Virus record (IMG/VR): IMGVR_UViG_3300047328_000103
Coordinates: 1 to 52,105 of that record
DNA from: a virus
DNA length: 52,105 nucleotides
Strand: one strand, 5' to 3'
The notes beneath the pieces were generated by a model. The model worked only from the letters and a program-made list of their open reading frames with translations. It was not told where the DNA came from and did not search any database. Below, piece by piece: positions 31,628 through 40,095 of this stretch; the stretch's first letter is position 1; each line of letters opens with the position of its first letter. A program made the translations under genes and the position numbers.

Positions 31628-32014
31628 ATGAAGACGGTGAAGTTCTCGAGCGAATTCAGTTTCAAGCTCAGCGATCGCGTGACCAAGACCTGGCCGGCCG
31701 GCTGGCCGTTCGACATGGACGGCCGCGAAGTCCCGACGCCGGTGGCCCATGCCGCGCGCCGCGCCGGTGCCTGCGTCTTCGCGGGTGAGGACGCGGAGAA
31801 GAGCGAGGCCGAGTTCCAGCAGCTCGAGGCCGAGCGCAAGGCCAAGGAAGAGGCCCAAGCCGCGGTCGAGATCCCCGACGACTGGAAGAGCTTCAACGCC
31901 GCCGACACGGTCGAGCTCGCCAAGAAGCTCGGCGCCGGCGACGATGTCGCCACCAAGGCCCAGGCCGCCGACTTCATCGCGGCCGAAATCGCCAAGCGCG
32001 GCGCGCTGCTCTAG
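31628..32014 (+). CDS. Hypothetical head-completion-region protein
   Basis: A 128-residue protein: beta-rich start (MKTVKFSSEFSFKLSDRVTK), a highly charged helix (AEKSEAEFQQLEAERKAKEE) and a helical end (DDVATKAQAADFIAAEIAKR). In lambda-type heads FI lies here, and the charged coiled-coil would fit such an accessory packaging role, but sequence resemblance is not clear. GGAGTCGACG upstream of the ATG. Confidence 0.6.
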   Translation: MKTVKFSSEFSFKLSDRVTKTWPAGWPFDMDGREVPTPVAHAARRAGACVFAGEDAEKSEAEFQQLEAERKAKEEAQAAVEIPDDWKSFNAADTVELAKKLGAGDDVATKAQAADFIAAEIAKRGALL

Positions 32015-32023
32015 GCCGGCCTC

Positions 32024-32386
32024 ATGCCGAACTGGCCCGCTCTGCTCGACCAGCTCGACGAAGTCGTCGTGTCGACCTTCGACCAGGGCGGCGTGCAGTT
32101 CCAGAAGATGGTCAACGGCGCGCCGTCGGGCGCCGGGGTCGCCATTACCTGCGAGTTCAACGCCGCGGCGGTCGATCAGCAGATCGCCGACGGTGTCGTC
32201 TCCACGATCAGCCGCCCCACGGCCTGGATCCACTTCGCCGACTTCCCCGCCGGCGTGACGCCGGAGCAGGGCGACCGGCTCGTCCTGACGACCGGCCTGC
32301 ACGTCGGCACCTGGGCGATCGACGATGTCGCGCCGAACGGCGACAACACCGGCGCCACCGTGAGGCTCCGCAAGGCCAGCCGGTAA
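32024..32386 (+). CDS. gpFII-like head-tail connector
   Basis: A 120-residue beta-rich protein (MPNWPALLDQLDEVVVSTFD; WIHFADFPAGVTPEQGDRLV; VGTWAIDDVAPNGDNTGATV RLRK in two parts). The VTPEQGD-L-G-Y/W-I-pattern is typical of the FII/'ATP-binding sugar transporter-like' connector family that forms the tail-attachment interface. Confidence 0.72.
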   Translation: MPNWPALLDQLDEVVVSTFDQGGVQFQKMVNGAPSGAGVAITCEFNAAAVDQQIADGVVSTISRPTAWIHFADFPAGVTPEQGDRLVLTTGLHVGTWAIDDVAPNGDNTGATVRLRKASR

Positions 32387-32398
32387 GGCGGGGGACGC

Positions 32399-33019
32399 AT
32401 GACGGACGTGCCGCAGACCCTCTGGGCCGACACGCTGCGCCTGCAGGTCCTGTCCCGCCTGCGCGCCGCGATCGCGGTGGCGGCGGCCGGCACGCCGCTG
32501 GCGGGCGTCTATATCCCGCCGTCGCGCTTCTACACGCCGCAACTGCGGCTGTGGCCCGAGCTGGTCGTGCGCACGCGCGCACAGAAGGGCCGCAACGTCG
32601 ACGAATCGCCGGCGACCTTCACCCAGGCAGCGACGCTCGAGATCGTCGGTGCCTGCGCGGCGGGCCGCGAGGAGCAGCCGCCGATCGGCGCGCTCGACCT
32701 CGACACGCAGGCCGGCCAGCTCGTGCAGGCCTGCTTCGAGCTGCTGCTGGGCGACACGACCTTTCTCGCCTTCGTGAGTTCGATCGGCGACATCGATGTC
32801 GACTTCTTCGACGGCGACACCGGCGGCGACGGCAAGGAGCTCGACGTCGTGGCCTTCGTCGCGACCCTGTCGCTCACCCTGAAGCACGAGATCTTCACGG
32901 CCCGCGCCCCGGCCGATGCGGCCGATTTCACGACCCTGACCACGGTCGCCCAGCTCGGCGTCGCGCCGGGCAGCAATCCGCCGGCACAGCACAGTGTCGG
33001 CGACGAAACCGAAAATTAG
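32399..33019 (+). CDS. Tail terminator/completion-type protein
   Basis: A 206-residue protein. An initial helix (LQVLSRLRAAIAVAAAG), the segment LAGVYIPPSRFYTPQLRLWP, a strand ATLEIVGACAAG, a helix (QLVQACFELLLGDTTFL) and a C-terminal sheet (VAFVATLSLTLKHE) suggest the gpU/terminator fold. It lies after the connector and before the sheath gene, where neck proteins are expected. Family not certain. Confidence 0.6.
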   Translation: MTDVPQTLWADTLRLQVLSRLRAAIAVAAAGTPLAGVYIPPSRFYTPQLRLWPELVVRTRAQKGRNVDESPATFTQAATLEIVGACAAGREEQPPIGALDLDTQAGQLVQACFELLLGDTTFLAFVSSIGDIDVDFFDGDTGGDGKELDVVAFVATLSLTLKHEIFTARAPADAADFTTLTTVAQLGVAPGSNPPAQHSVGDETEN

Positions 33020-33028
33020 GAGAAGTCC

Positions 33029-33349
33029 ATGGTCGCTCCCGACCCCGCGCGCGTGTGGTTCAAGCCCGTGCCGCCGCATCGCCTGATCGATCCCGTGACC
33101 CGGCGCGAGATCCCGCCGGCCGGCAAATGGGTGCCGCGCGACGATCCCTACTGGATGCGCCTCGGTCCCAAGCCGGTGGGCGACGGCGGCGGCGAATTCT
33201 TCGACGTGCCGCCGGCCGGCGCCGAGGCCGCCGCGACGAAGTGGGAAGCCGACCGCGCGCGGCCGCCCGAGGCCGCCGCCGCGGCGCCGGCTCCCGAAGA
33301 GAAGACGCCGGCCGCCGCGCCAGGCGCTCCCGCCGCCGAGCACGAATAG
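33029..33349 (+). CDS. DUF2635 protein (Mu gp38-like)
   Basis: A 106-residue protein. The first 50 residues (RVWFKPVPPHRLIDPVTRRE, IPPAGKWVPRDDPYWMRL) match the DUF2635 family found just upstream of sheath genes in Mu-like phages. The remaining half is Ala/Pro/Glu-rich and disordered, an extension over the usual length of about 60. GGAG ribosome-binding site. Confidence 0.8.
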   Translation: MVAPDPARVWFKPVPPHRLIDPVTRREIPPAGKWVPRDDPYWMRLGPKPVGDGGGEFFDVPPAGAEAAATKWEADRARPPEAAAAAPAPEEKTPAAAPGAPAAEHE

Positions 33350-33379
33350 ACCTGAGCTTCCCCCGAGGAGATCGCCGCG

Positions 33380-34876
33380 ATGACCGTCCCCTTCAATCGC
33401 ATCCCGTCGAACATTCGCGCGCCCGGCTTCTTCGCCGAGATCGACGCGTCGAAGGCCAACGGCGTCAACGATCCCGGCACCATCCTGGTGATGGGCCCGA
33501 TGCTGGCCTCCGGCACGGCCGCCGCCGGCGTGCCGGTGCCGGTGGCGAGCAAGGACGACGCGCGGGCCAAGGCCGGCGTCGGCTCGATCCTGGCCAAGAT
33601 GATCGCCAAGATCTTCGATGCCGCGCCGCTGTCGCTGGTCTGGATGGTGCCGATCGCCGACGCCGCCGGCAGCACCCCCGCGACCGGCACCCTGACGGTC
33701 ACCGCCGCGCCGACCGCACCCGGCGTCATCCCCCTTTATGTCGCCGGCGTCTCCGTGCCGGTGCCGGTCAACGGCACCGAGACGGTCACGACCTGCGCCG
33801 CCGAGATCGTGGCCGCGGTCAACGCCCTCAGCAACCTGCCGGTCACCGCCGCCAACGTGAACGGTATCGTCACCTTTACCGCCCGCAATAAGGGCACGCT
33901 GGGCAACGCGATCGACCTGCGCTTCGCCTGGCTGGGCGCAATCGGCGGCGAGACGCTGCCGACCTCGTTCGCGGCCACGATCGTCGCCATGGCGGGCGGT
34001 GCGACCGATCCCACGGTGACGGCCGCCTTCGCGGCGCTGGGCGACCAGCTCTTCGACTATATCGTCCAGCCCTGGACCGATGCCGGCAATCTCAACGCCT
34101 GCCAGGCCGCGATGGGCTTCACCGGCGGCCGCTGGTCGTGGAACCGCATGGTGTGGGGCATGGTCTTCACCGCCTATAGCGGCACCCTCAGCCAGGCGCA
34201 GACCCTGGGCCTGACCCGCAACGATCCCTTCACCTCTATCCTGCCGGTCGATCCGGCCTCGCCGACTCCGATCTGGGAGTGGCTGGCCTCGGCGATCGCC
34301 GTCACGGCGGTGGCGCTGGGCGACGATCCGGCGCGGCCGATCCAGGGCATCGAGATCCCCAACGTCCTGTCGCCGCCGCCCGGCACTGGCCGCGTCACCC
34401 TGGCCGGCCGCAACACGCTTCTATATTCCGGCATGAGCTGCTTCGAGGTCGGCGACGACGGGGTGAGCCGCATCAGCCGCCTGGTCTCGACCTACCAGAC
34501 CAACCAGTTCGGGCAGAACGACATCGCCTACCTGTCGGTCGAGAAGAATTTCACCCTGATGGCGTCGCTGCGCGACCTGCGCACCCAGTACAATGCCGAC
34601 TTCCCGCGCTTCAAGCTGGCGCACGACGGCACGCGCGCCGGTCTCGCCAAGCAGGTGGTGACGCCGTCGCTGCTCTACGCCTGGCTGGTCGCTCGCATGC
34701 GCTGGCAGGAAGAGGAGATGGGCTGGCTCGACGATGTCGACGCCATGATCCCGAACATCGACGTCGAGATCAACGCGCAGAACCCCGACCGCGCCGACAT
34801 GATCTTCCCGCCGCCGCTGATCGGCCAGCTGCGAGACCTCGCCGTTCTGGCGCAGTTCCGGGTGAACAACAGCTGA
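33380..34876 (+). CDS. Contractile tail sheath protein (Mu gpL-like)
   Basis: A 498-residue sheath protein (MTVPFNRIPSNIRAPGFFAE), Mu gpL length. Landmarks include the entry IPSNIRAPGFFAEIDASKAN, a central FDYIVQPWTDAGNLNACQAA and the C-terminal FGQNDIAYLSVEKNFTLMAS and NPDRADMIFPPPLIGQL. The sheath contracts to drive the tube through the envelope. The stop codon TGA (34874-34876) is embedded in a perfect palindrome. Confidence 0.93.
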   Translation: MTVPFNRIPSNIRAPGFFAEIDASKANGVNDPGTILVMGPMLASGTAAAGVPVPVASKDDARAKAGVGSILAKMIAKIFDAAPLSLVWMVPIADAAGSTPATGTLTVTAAPTAPGVIPLYVAGVSVPVPVNGTETVTTCAAEIVAAVNALSNLPVTAANVNGIVTFTARNKGTLGNAIDLRFAWLGAIGGETLPTSFAATIVAMAGGATDPTVTAAFAALGDQLFDYIVQPWTDAGNLNACQAAMGFTGGRWSWNRMVWGMVFTAYSGTLSQAQTLGLTRNDPFTSILPVDPASPTPIWEWLASAIAVTAVALGDDPARPIQGIEIPNVLSPPPGTGRVTLAGRNTLLYSGMSCFEVGDDGVSRISRLVSTYQTNQFGQNDIAYLSVEKNFTLMASLRDLRTQYNADFPRFKLAHDGTRAGLAKQVVTPSLLYAWLVARMRWQEEEMGWLDDVDAMIPNIDVEINAQNPDRADMIFPPPLIGQLRDLAVLAQFRVNNS

Positions 34877-34898
34877 ACCGAACGCCGTTCGGTTCAGC
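34872..34898. repeat. Perfect stop-codon palindrome after the sheath gene
   Basis: A 27-nt perfect palindrome, 12-bp arms around a GCC centre, containing the dispersed-family core CGAACGCCGTTCG and the sheath gene's TGA in its left arm. It would form a strong 3-nt-loop hairpin in the late mRNA. Confidence 0.95.
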
Positions 34899-34968
34899 GC
34901 GGCGGGCGGCAGCGCCTGCAGCGTAGCGAAGGCGCGAGAGCCCACACCTTAGTCACGAGGTAAGGATC

Positions 34969-35355
34969 ATGTCCGGCCAGCTTCCCATCGGCGGCACCGC
35001 CGTCGTCCGCTTCAACGGCAACGTCATGAAATTCGTGGGCGACATGACCCACAATTTCCAGGAGTTCAAGAAGAAGAAGAAAGCCGGTCGCGACGGCACG
35101 ATCCACGGCTTCACGGTCGAGCCCAGCGTGCCCATGATCAAGGGCAAGTTCACCCACGACGGCACCTACACCACGGCCGACTACGAGGCGATCGTCGATG
35201 CGCTGGTGACGGCGACCCTGGGCGACGGCCGCGTGCTCACCCTGCGCGGCGCCGTCGTCTCCGGCGACATCGAGATCAACGTCGACGAGGCCGAGGTCGA
35301 GCTCACCTTCGAAGGCGATGCCGGCGAAGAACTGCCGGCGCCGGGCGGTGCGTGA
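34969..35355 (+). CDS. Tail tube protein (Mu gpM-like)
   Basis: A 128-residue protein (MSGQLPIGGTAVVRFNGNVM). The segment FVGDMTHNFQEFKKKKKAGR and the sheet TIHGFTVEPSVPMIKGKFTH are typical of the Mu gpM tube family, and it follows the sheath gene, the usual order. It forms the inner tube. The stop overlaps the next gene's ATG (TGATG). Confidence 0.9.
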   Translation: MSGQLPIGGTAVVRFNGNVMKFVGDMTHNFQEFKKKKKAGRDGTIHGFTVEPSVPMIKGKFTHDGTYTTADYEAIVDALVTATLGDGRVLTLRGAVVSGDIEINVDEAEVELTFEGDAGEELPAPGGA

Positions 35356-35690
35356 TGGCAAAACCGCTCAACCAGCGCGACAAGGAATTCAGGATCCCGG
35401 CCGAGATCGTCGTCGATCTCAAGGTGCCGCTGCGCCGCCAGGCCACCGACGCGCCGCTCGAGAAGTTGCGCTTCCATCCGCCCACGGTCGGCGAGATGGT
35501 GAAGATGCAGAAAATCTCCGAAAAGTCCGGCGCGTCGGAAGGCACGGTCGAGCTGATGGTGCTGCTGAGCGAGGACCGGCTGACCGACACCGACATCCGC
35601 AATCTCAACTTCGTCGACTTCCTGCTCTGCCAGGAGGAACTCGAGCCTTTTTTCGCGCTCTCGCCGCCTTCGGCGGCGAGCGACGGCTGA
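35355..35690 (+). CDS. Tail assembly chaperone, zero-frame product (Mu gp41-like)
   Basis: A 111-residue protein (MAKPLNQRDKEFRIPAEIVV; PLEKLRFHPPTVGEMVKMQK; LSEDRLTDTDIRNLNFVDFL). It matches Mu gp41-type tail assembly chaperones that coat the tape measure before tube assembly. A T TTT TTC slippery site at 35648-35654 near the 3' end lies in the correct phase for -1 frameshifting into the downstream frame. Confidence 0.85.
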   Translation: MAKPLNQRDKEFRIPAEIVVDLKVPLRRQATDAPLEKLRFHPPTVGEMVKMQKISEKSGASEGTVELMVLLSEDRLTDTDIRNLNFVDFLLCQEELEPFFALSPPSAASDG

Positions 35691-35821
35691 GCCGGGCCGT
35701 CCACGACCTGGCGTTTTCATGGCGCTGCCTTCCGGCCGACGTCTGGGAGTGCCGTCTCGACCGCTTCGTCGACTGGATCGACAACGCCAACCGCATCAAT
35801 CGGCGTCTCGCGACGGACTGA
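35355..35821 (+). CDS. Tail assembly chaperone, -1 frameshift product
   Basis: Slippage by one base at 35648-35654 continues the zero-frame chaperone into the -1 frame, adding RALAAFGGERRLSRAVHDLA and FSWRCLPADVWECRLDRFVD, ending at the TGA 35819-35821, about 155 residues in total. The extension (with a GpE/GP41'-like LPADVWECRLDRF motif) has no start codon of its own, arguing for frameshift expression as in the G/GT and gp41/gp41' systems. Not experimentally shown here. Confidence 0.8.
35648..35654 (+). promoter_or_regulatory. Slippery heptamer for -1 ribosomal frameshifting
   Basis: T TTT TTC, with codon phase X XXY YYZ exactly in register (zero-frame codons CCT-TTT-TTC). A GC-rich segment follows (GCGCTCTCGCCGCC and CGGCGGCGAG, able to pair), a plausible stimulatory stem. 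Confidence 0.85.
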
Positions 35822-35833
35822 CGGGGAGCGAAC

Positions 35834-37543
35834 ATGGTCGCCTATACCGTCTCGACCCGCATCGTCGGCCAGGACCTCGCTTCGGAGGCCTTCCGCAAGG
35901 TCAGCGCCGCGGCGAAGGCTGCGTTCCGGCCGATCGACGCCTTCAAGGCGGCGGTCCAGAGCCCCGAGCATCACAAGATCGGCCGCATCGGCGTCGCCTT
36001 CGACAATGTCGCCGCCAAGGCGCGCGGTGGCCTCAGCTCGCTGACGGGCTGGCTGCCGGCGTTGGGCGCGATCGGCTCGGCCCTGACGGTGGGCGGCCTG
36101 ATCGAGATGACGCGGCACGCCGCCGAGGGTTTCGAGGGCCTGTCGCTCGCCGCCCAGAAGCTCGGCATGTCGACCGGCGACCTCTCGGTCTATCGCTTCG
36201 CCGCCAAGCTGGCCGGCGTCGAGTCCGAGCAGCTCGAGAAGGGTCTGCTGAAGCTCAACCGCGCCATGTACGACGCGGCGACGGGCAAGAACAAGGATGT
36301 GGCGGCGCTGTTCGCGCGCATGAAGATCCCGCTGCGCGACGGCGCGGGCGCGGTGAAGAACGCCGGCACGTCGCTCGAGGACATCGCCGACGCCTTCAAG
36401 CACACCGGCAACGAATCAACCCGCGTCGCCATGGCGATGGCCCTGTTCGGCCGCTCCGGCGCCGACCTGCTGCCGTTCCTGATGAAAGGCAAGGAAGGCA
36501 TTTCCGAGCTGCGCGCGGAAATGAAGAAGTATTCCGGCCTGAGCGACCAGAATCGCGAGGATCTCGGGCACCTGGCGGAGAGTTACAAGCGGCTCGACAA
36601 AGCGGGCAGCGGCCTGTCGTCGAAGCTCTCGGCCGTGTTCGCGCCGACGCTCGGCCGCATCGTCGATCGCACGACCGACTGGATCGTCGCCAATCGCGAC
36701 CTGATCGCCCAGAATCTCGAGCGCAAGCTCGACGCGCTGGGCCGGGTCGCGCAGTCGGTGGGCGACGGCTTCGACAAGATCGCCCAGACGCCGTTCGGCC
36801 GCTGGCTGGGCGAGAACGTGAAGTCGTCGGACCTGCTGAACGCCGGCATGATCGTGCTGGGCGCCACCATGATCGGCCCCGTCGTGACCGGCCTGTCGAT
36901 GGCGACCGGCGCGGTGCTGCGCATGAACGCGGCGGTGCTGGCCAATCCGTTCATCCTGAGCGCGGCGCTGATCGGCGCCACTGCGCTCGAGATCGTGCGG
37001 CATTGGGACGAGGTGACAGCGGCCTTCTCGAACGCCTGGGAGAAGGCGGGCATCCTGGGCGTCGCCTTCGAGGCGATCAACGTGCCGGTCAACGCGCTCT
37101 TCATGGCGATCAACGATCTCTCGAAGGCGCTGTTCGGTCTCGATCTCGAGAAGATCGGCGCCGACGTCGAGAAATACCTGACCGCGAAGTTCGAGAAGCT
37201 GATCGGCTACCTGAAGGATGCTTTCGACTGGCTGAAGAAGCTGGGCGGCGTCAGCTGGAGTGGCGTCAAGGAGTTCGCCGGCAAGGTGGCGTCGGCCGGC
37301 ATGGACACGTCGGGCCTCGAATCCGCCATCGCCGCCGCCGGGCCGCCTGGACCCGTCGCGCCGCAGCCGCCGTCGCCCGATTCGGCGATCGCCGCGCGCG
37401 CCGCGCCGGCGCAGGCGGAGGTCCAGGTCAAGGTCGACTTCGGCAACGTGCCGCAGGGCACGTCCACCGACGTCAAGACGTCGGGCACGGCCAAGGTCGA
37501 CACTGCGGTCGGCCGATCGATGCACGACAGCTACGGGGCCTGA
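35834..37543 (+). CDS. Tail tape measure protein
   Basis: A 569-residue protein (MVAYTVSTRIVGQDLASEAF) with early helical parts, a hydrophobic membrane-like region about 335-395 (AGMIVLGATMIGPVVTGLSM; VLANPFILSAALIGATALEI) and a Pro/Ala-rich C-terminus (PPGPVAPQPPSPDSAIAARA). It follows the frameshifted chaperone, as tape measures do. At about 0.15 nm per residue the length implies a tail near 85 nm (rule-of-thumb inference). Confidence 0.88.
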   Translation: MVAYTVSTRIVGQDLASEAFRKVSAAAKAAFRPIDAFKAAVQSPEHHKIGRIGVAFDNVAAKARGGLSSLTGWLPALGAIGSALTVGGLIEMTRHAAEGFEGLSLAAQKLGMSTGDLSVYRFAAKLAGVESEQLEKGLLKLNRAMYDAATGKNKDVAALFARMKIPLRDGAGAVKNAGTSLEDIADAFKHTGNESTRVAMAMALFGRSGADLLPFLMKGKEGISELRAEMKKYSGLSDQNREDLGHLAESYKRLDKAGSGLSSKLSAVFAPTLGRIVDRTTDWIVANRDLIAQNLERKLDALGRVAQSVGDGFDKIAQTPFGRWLGENVKSSDLLNAGMIVLGATMIGPVVTGLSMATGAVLRMNAAVLANPFILSAALIGATALEIVRHWDEVTAAFSNAWEKAGILGVAFEAINVPVNALFMAINDLSKALFGLDLEKIGADVEKYLTAKFEKLIGYLKDAFDWLKKLGGVSWSGVKEFAGKVASAGMDTSGLESAIAAAGPPGPVAPQPPSPDSAIAARAAPAQAEVQVKVDFGNVPQGTSTDVKTSGTAKVDTAVGRSMHDSYGA

Positions 37544-37556
37544 CAGGAGCGCCGTC

Positions 37557-38816
37557 ATGGCTTTTAACCCTCTGACGGCGCTCGACGGTTCCTTCCTCGG
37601 CATTCCCTTTCACCTGTCCCGCGAATCGGGCGAGGGCGGCCGCCGCGGGCCGTTGCACGAATATCCCGATCGCGACATTCCCTATTTCGAGGATCTCGGG
37701 CGCAAGGCCAAGAGCTGGGACCTCGAGATCTACTTCATCGGCCCGACCGCCGACGTGCTGGGACCGGCCTTCGACGCCCTGCTGCAGCGCGGCCTGCCCG
37801 GCACCCTGATCCTGCCGGGCCTGCGGCGCGAGCGCGTCGTCGCGCGCTCGTGGCGCTACCAGAAAGAGGTCGACGAGGGCAACTGGGTCGCCTTCCAGGT
37901 CAGTTTCGTCGAGGCCGGTCGCAACGCCCTGCCGGCCTCGGTCGCGAGCTGGCCCGACCTGCTGGTCTCGGCCGCGCTCGACGCCCGAACGGCGTTCGGG
38001 ACCGCGATCGGCAACGCCCTGTCGCTGGGCGGCTTCGGCGCCGACGCGCTGCTCGGCATCGGCCTGCAGGCGGCCGGCCTGGCCCTCGCCCTCGACGCGG
38101 TGGCCGGCATCGCGGCCGGCCGCACGCCCTCGAGCGCGCTCGCCGCCGCGTCCGGCCTGACCGGCGGCTTCGCCGCCAGCTGGGGCCCGTCAGGCCCGTC
38201 GGTGTCGGCGGCGACGTTCGATGCGGCTGCCCTCGGCCTCGCCGCCACGGCCCTGGTCGGCAGCTGGGCCGACGCGCTGCTCGGGCCGGCGCCGGTCGAC
38301 GACTCGGCGCGGGCGCGCACTGTCAACACGCTGTTCGGCTTCTACCGACAGGCCGGCGATCCACTGTGGTATTTGCCGGCCGGCCTAACGGCGCTGCAGG
38401 CCCAAAACATCGCCAACCAGTCGGCGCTGGTCCAGGGCGCGCGCCGCGCCGCGCTCGCCGAGGCGGCGCGGCTGGCGGCCTCGCTCGCCTTCGCCAGCTA
38501 CGACGACGCGGCGGCGCTGCGCGCCCGCTTCGCCGACGCATTCGACGCCGAGATCTCGCTGTCGACCGACACCGACGGCCGCGCCGCGCTGGTCGCGCTG
38601 AGCGGCGCCACCATCCAGGCGCTGACCGCGGCCGGCGCCAGCAAGGCCAAGCTGGTGCCCTATACCGTGCAGCGCCCGCGCTCGGCGCGCGCCCTGGCGC
38701 AGCTCTTCTATCCCGACGACGACGACGTCTCGGCCCGCGCCACCGAACTCGCGGCGCGCAACGACGCGATCCATCCGGCTTTCATGCCGGCGATGGGGGA
38801 GAGGCTGAGTTCCTAG
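37557..38816 (+). CDS. DNA circularization/tail protein (Mu gpN-like)
   Basis: A 419-residue protein (MAFNPLTALDGSFLGIPFHL). The N-terminal region IPFHLSRESGEGGRRGPLHE, YPDRDIPYFEDLGRKAKSWD and ELYFIGPT-like strands match the DNA-circularisation N-terminal domain of Mu gpN and relatives, followed by a long Ala-rich helical part with weak repeats. In contractile phages it sits between tape measure and baseplate hub. A dispersed palindrome copy supplies ARTAFG. The stop TAG is embedded in a perfect hairpin. Confidence 0.87.
   Translation: MAFNPLTALDGSFLGIPFHLSRESGEGGRRGPLHEYPDRDIPYFEDLGRKAKSWDLEIYFIGPTADVLGPAFDALLQRGLPGTLILPGLRRERVVARSWRYQKEVDEGNWVAFQVSFVEAGRNALPASVASWPDLLVSAALDARTAFGTAIGNALSLGGFGADALLGIGLQAAGLALALDAVAGIAAGRTPSSALAAASGLTGGFAASWGPSGPSVSAATFDAAALGLAATALVGSWADALLGPAPVDDSARARTVNTLFGFYRQAGDPLWYLPAGLTALQAQNIANQSALVQGARRAALAEAARLAASLAFASYDDAAALRARFADAFDAEISLSTDTDGRAALVALSGATIQALTAAGASKAKLVPYTVQRPRSARALAQLFYPDDDDVSARATELAARNDAIHPAFMPAMGERLSS
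37984..38000. repeat. Dispersed palindrome copy
   Basis: CCCGAAC-GGC-GTTCGGG, 7-bp arms, inside the gpN-like gene in an Ala-rich linker (Arg-Thr-Ala-Phe-Gly). Confidence 0.9.
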
Positions 38817-38835
38817 CGGGCTTGGCCCGCTAGGA
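38811..38835. repeat. Perfect stop-codon hairpin after the gpN-like gene
   Basis: TCCTAGCGGGC-TTG-GCCCGCTAGGA, 11-bp perfect arms with a 3-nt loop; the left arm contains the gene's TAG. No T-run follows. The 48 bp that follow (38838-38885) resemble the 38 bp after the sheath-gene hairpin. Confidence 0.95.
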
Positions 38836-38913
38836 ACGGCGAGCGGCAGCGTCTGCAGGAGCGCAGCGACGAAGACGCGAGAGCTCGCGCGGAGCAGAAA
38901 GGTCAAGAACCTC

Positions 38914-40020
38914 ATGGCTGCCCGCGATTCGACCCTCACCATCACGGTCGGCGGCCAGAAATTCGGCGGCTGGCTGTCGGCGCGGGTCAGCCGCGGCATC
39001 GAGCGCGCCGCCGGCGACTTCGAGATCGCCTGCACGCAGCGCTGGCCGGGCCAGGATGCGCGCTTCGAAATCCCGGAAGGGGCGTCCTGCACGGTGGCGA
39101 TCGGCGCCGACAAGGTGCTGACCGGCTATGTCGACGCGGTCGAGATTCGGCGCGACGCGGAGAGCTCGACCTGCACGATCTCGGGCCGCAGCAAGACGGC
39201 CGACCTGGTCGACTGCTCGCCCGATTACACCGAGGCCGAGCTGGCGGGGCAGGACCTTGTGTCGATCGCGACCAAGGTCGCGGCGCCCTTCGGCGTCACG
39301 GTGAAGGCGCCGGATGGCGGCGGCGCGACCTTTCCGGTCGCGGCGGCGCATCACGGCGAGACCGCCTGGAAACTGATCGAGCGCCTCGCGCGGCAGCGCA
39401 AGCTGCTGGTGCTGGACGATGCCGACGGCAATCTGGTGCTGGCGCAGCTCGCGGCGACGGCGAGCCACGACGCGCTGGTCCATCCGTCCGACGGGCTGCT
39501 GTCGATCGGCACCAAGCGCGACTCCTCGAAGCGCTTCTCGCTCTACACGGTGAAGGCGCAGGCCGGCATCCGCTGGGCCGGCGCCGGCGGCGGCCCCGAC
39601 CGGCAGACCTCGGAGAGCCTGGCGCTGGTCAGCGGCCAGTTCGCCGATCCGGGCGTGACGCGGTATCGCCCGCGCACGATCGAGAACGAGGGCGCCGCCA
39701 AAAAAGAAGGCGCGCTGGCTCGCGCCGAGTGGGAGTGCCGCCGCAACATCGGCCAGGCGCTGCGTATCACCGCGTCCCGCGTCGGCTGGCGCCAGTCGAA
39801 CGGCGATCTGTGGCTGCCGAACCTGCTCGTGCCGGTGCGCATCCCCGCCGCCAATGTCGACGCCCGGCTCGCCCTCTCCGAGGTGCATTGGCGCAAGGAC
39901 GAGGGCGGCACGATCGTCGAGCTCGAGCTGGCGCCGCCCGAGGCCTTCACGCCTGAGCCCGAGGAAACCGCCGCCCCGACCGGCGAGGGAGCGAGATGGA
40001 ACGATGTTTTGCAAGAATAG
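38914..40020 (+). CDS. Baseplate hub protein (Mu gp44/gpP-like)
   Basis: A 368-residue protein (MAARDSTLTITVGGQKFGGW). The parts LSARVSRGIERAAGDFEIAC, TGYVDAVEIRRDAESSTCTI, DLVDCSPDYTEAELAGQDLV and WKLIERLARQRKLLVLDDAD match the Mu gp44 / late-control-D-like hub family. It anchors the spike to the tube. The stop TAG lies in a perfect hairpin (40008-40040). Confidence 0.9.
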   Translation: MAARDSTLTITVGGQKFGGWLSARVSRGIERAAGDFEIACTQRWPGQDARFEIPEGASCTVAIGADKVLTGYVDAVEIRRDAESSTCTISGRSKTADLVDCSPDYTEAELAGQDLVSIATKVAAPFGVTVKAPDGGGATFPVAAAHHGETAWKLIERLARQRKLLVLDDADGNLVLAQLAATASHDALVHPSDGLLSIGTKRDSSKRFSLYTVKAQAGIRWAGAGGGPDRQTSESLALVSGQFADPGVTRYRPRTIENEGAAKKEGALARAEWECRRNIGQALRITASRVGWRQSNGDLWLPNLLVPVRIPAANVDARLALSEVHWRKDEGGTIVELELAPPEAFTPEPEETAAPTGEGARWNDVLQE

Positions 40021-40040
40021 GCTCCGCCTATTCTTGCAAA
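40008..40040. repeat. Perfect stop-codon hairpin after the hub gene
   Basis: 15-bp perfect arms (TTTGCAAGAATAGGC and GCCTATTCTTGCAAA) around a TCC loop; the left arm is the last codons and TAG of the hub gene. The longest of three such elements; no T-run follows. Confidence 0.95.
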
Positions 40041-40095
40041 GGCCGGCGTCTCATCATCACCGGCACGCTTCAGAACAGATAAGGATCACTCCGCC

